Shown here piece after piece: positions 6,187 through 6,279 of a stretch of DNA of 6,279 nucleotides. Within the stretch, counting starts at the first letter, position 1, and each line of letters starts with the position of its first letter. The DNA comes from Lactobacillaceae bacterium UBA639. GTDB lineage: Bacteria; Bacillota; Bacilli; Lactobacillales; Lactobacillaceae. The notes beneath the pieces are model-generated. The model did not search any database. It saw only the letters and a program-made list of their open reading frames with translations, and was not told the origin of the DNA. Where the stretch lies: positions 1 to 6,279 of the forward strand of contig DBOT01000078.1 in NCBI GenBank assembly GCA_002299975.1, in the 5' to 3' direction. The translations under genes were made by a program, and so were the position numbers.

Positions 6187-6279
6187 TTAACGTTCCCGCA
6201 AATGATAGGTAATCTTCCCACCGATATTGGCCTTCCCTTCGATCTGCGTCCGGTACGGATAGGCGTGGAAGACCCGCTG
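6187..6279 (-). CDS. C-terminal end of an unidentified protein (partial)
   Basis: The window edge cuts this minus-strand gene, leaving 30 codons and a TAA stop at 6187-6189. The tail is polar, begins QRVFHAYPYR and ends GGKITYHLRER; it shows no membrane segment or motif I recognise. Two things support this frame. About two thirds of its third codon positions are G or C, as in the neighbouring genes, and its stop falls just before the sequence turns AT-rich. A competing frame stays open longer, but its third positions are mixed and it runs through the ptsH promoter. In some lactobacilli clpE lies upstream of ptsH, but this tail does not look like a ClpE C-terminus. No hairpin terminator follows the stop, so some read-through into ptsHI is possible. 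Function unknown. Confidence 0.6.
   Translation of the reverse strand, partial: QRVFHAYPYRTQIEGKANIGGKITYHLRER

Noticed and set aside
6072..6279. Longer minus-strand frame open through the ptsH promoter region
   Set aside because: Its third codon positions are mixed rather than GC-rich, and it runs through the -10, cre-like site and leader repeats. The frame stopping at 6187 fits local codon use better.

Overview
The window comes from the chromosome of a low-to-mid GC Gram-positive bacterium and most resembles a lactobacillus. I lean towards the Limosilactobacillus/heterofermentative group, but this is inference from protein sequence flavour and gene order; no 16S or other species marker is present. 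Every gene I can support lies on the minus strand, so the region is read right to left. It looks like ordinary core genome: no transposase, phage, CRISPR, tRNA or rRNA signal was seen.

Right end (6045-6279): the last 30 codons of an unidentified minus-strand gene, then a promoter region with an extended -10 and a CcpA cre-like element. This feeds ptsH (HPr) and ptsI (Enzyme I), whose stop and start share one base (TAATG). These two proteins are the general cytoplasmic phosphorelay of the PEP:sugar phosphotransferase system. HPr keeps both His15 (phosphoryl transfer) and Ser46 (HPr kinase target for CcpA signalling). The ptsHI unit ends in a clear Rho-independent terminator at about 4001-4041.

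Middle (626-3925): a separate three-gene operon with its own TATAAT -10. Two GT4-type glycosyltransferases (LafA-like and LafB-like) are followed by a multi-pass membrane protein of the flippase-like LPG_synthase_TM/UPF0104 family. The genes are 13 nt apart and then overlap by 8 nt. The likely role is to build the glycosyl-diacylglycerol used as membrane glycolipid and lipoteichoic acid anchor; the third gene may move or use that lipid. Two start codons are non-ATG: TTG for the first gene and GTG for the third, both chosen from strong Shine-Dalgarno sequences. The operon ends in a strong terminator at 584-618.

Left end (1-583): a small YkuJ/DUF1797-family gene of unknown function, then about 270 nt of AT-rich non-coding DNA. 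That stretch carries two promoter-like sequences reading left out of the window and two adjoining inverted repeats. It is the least explained part of the window and probably the control region of an unseen leftward gene.
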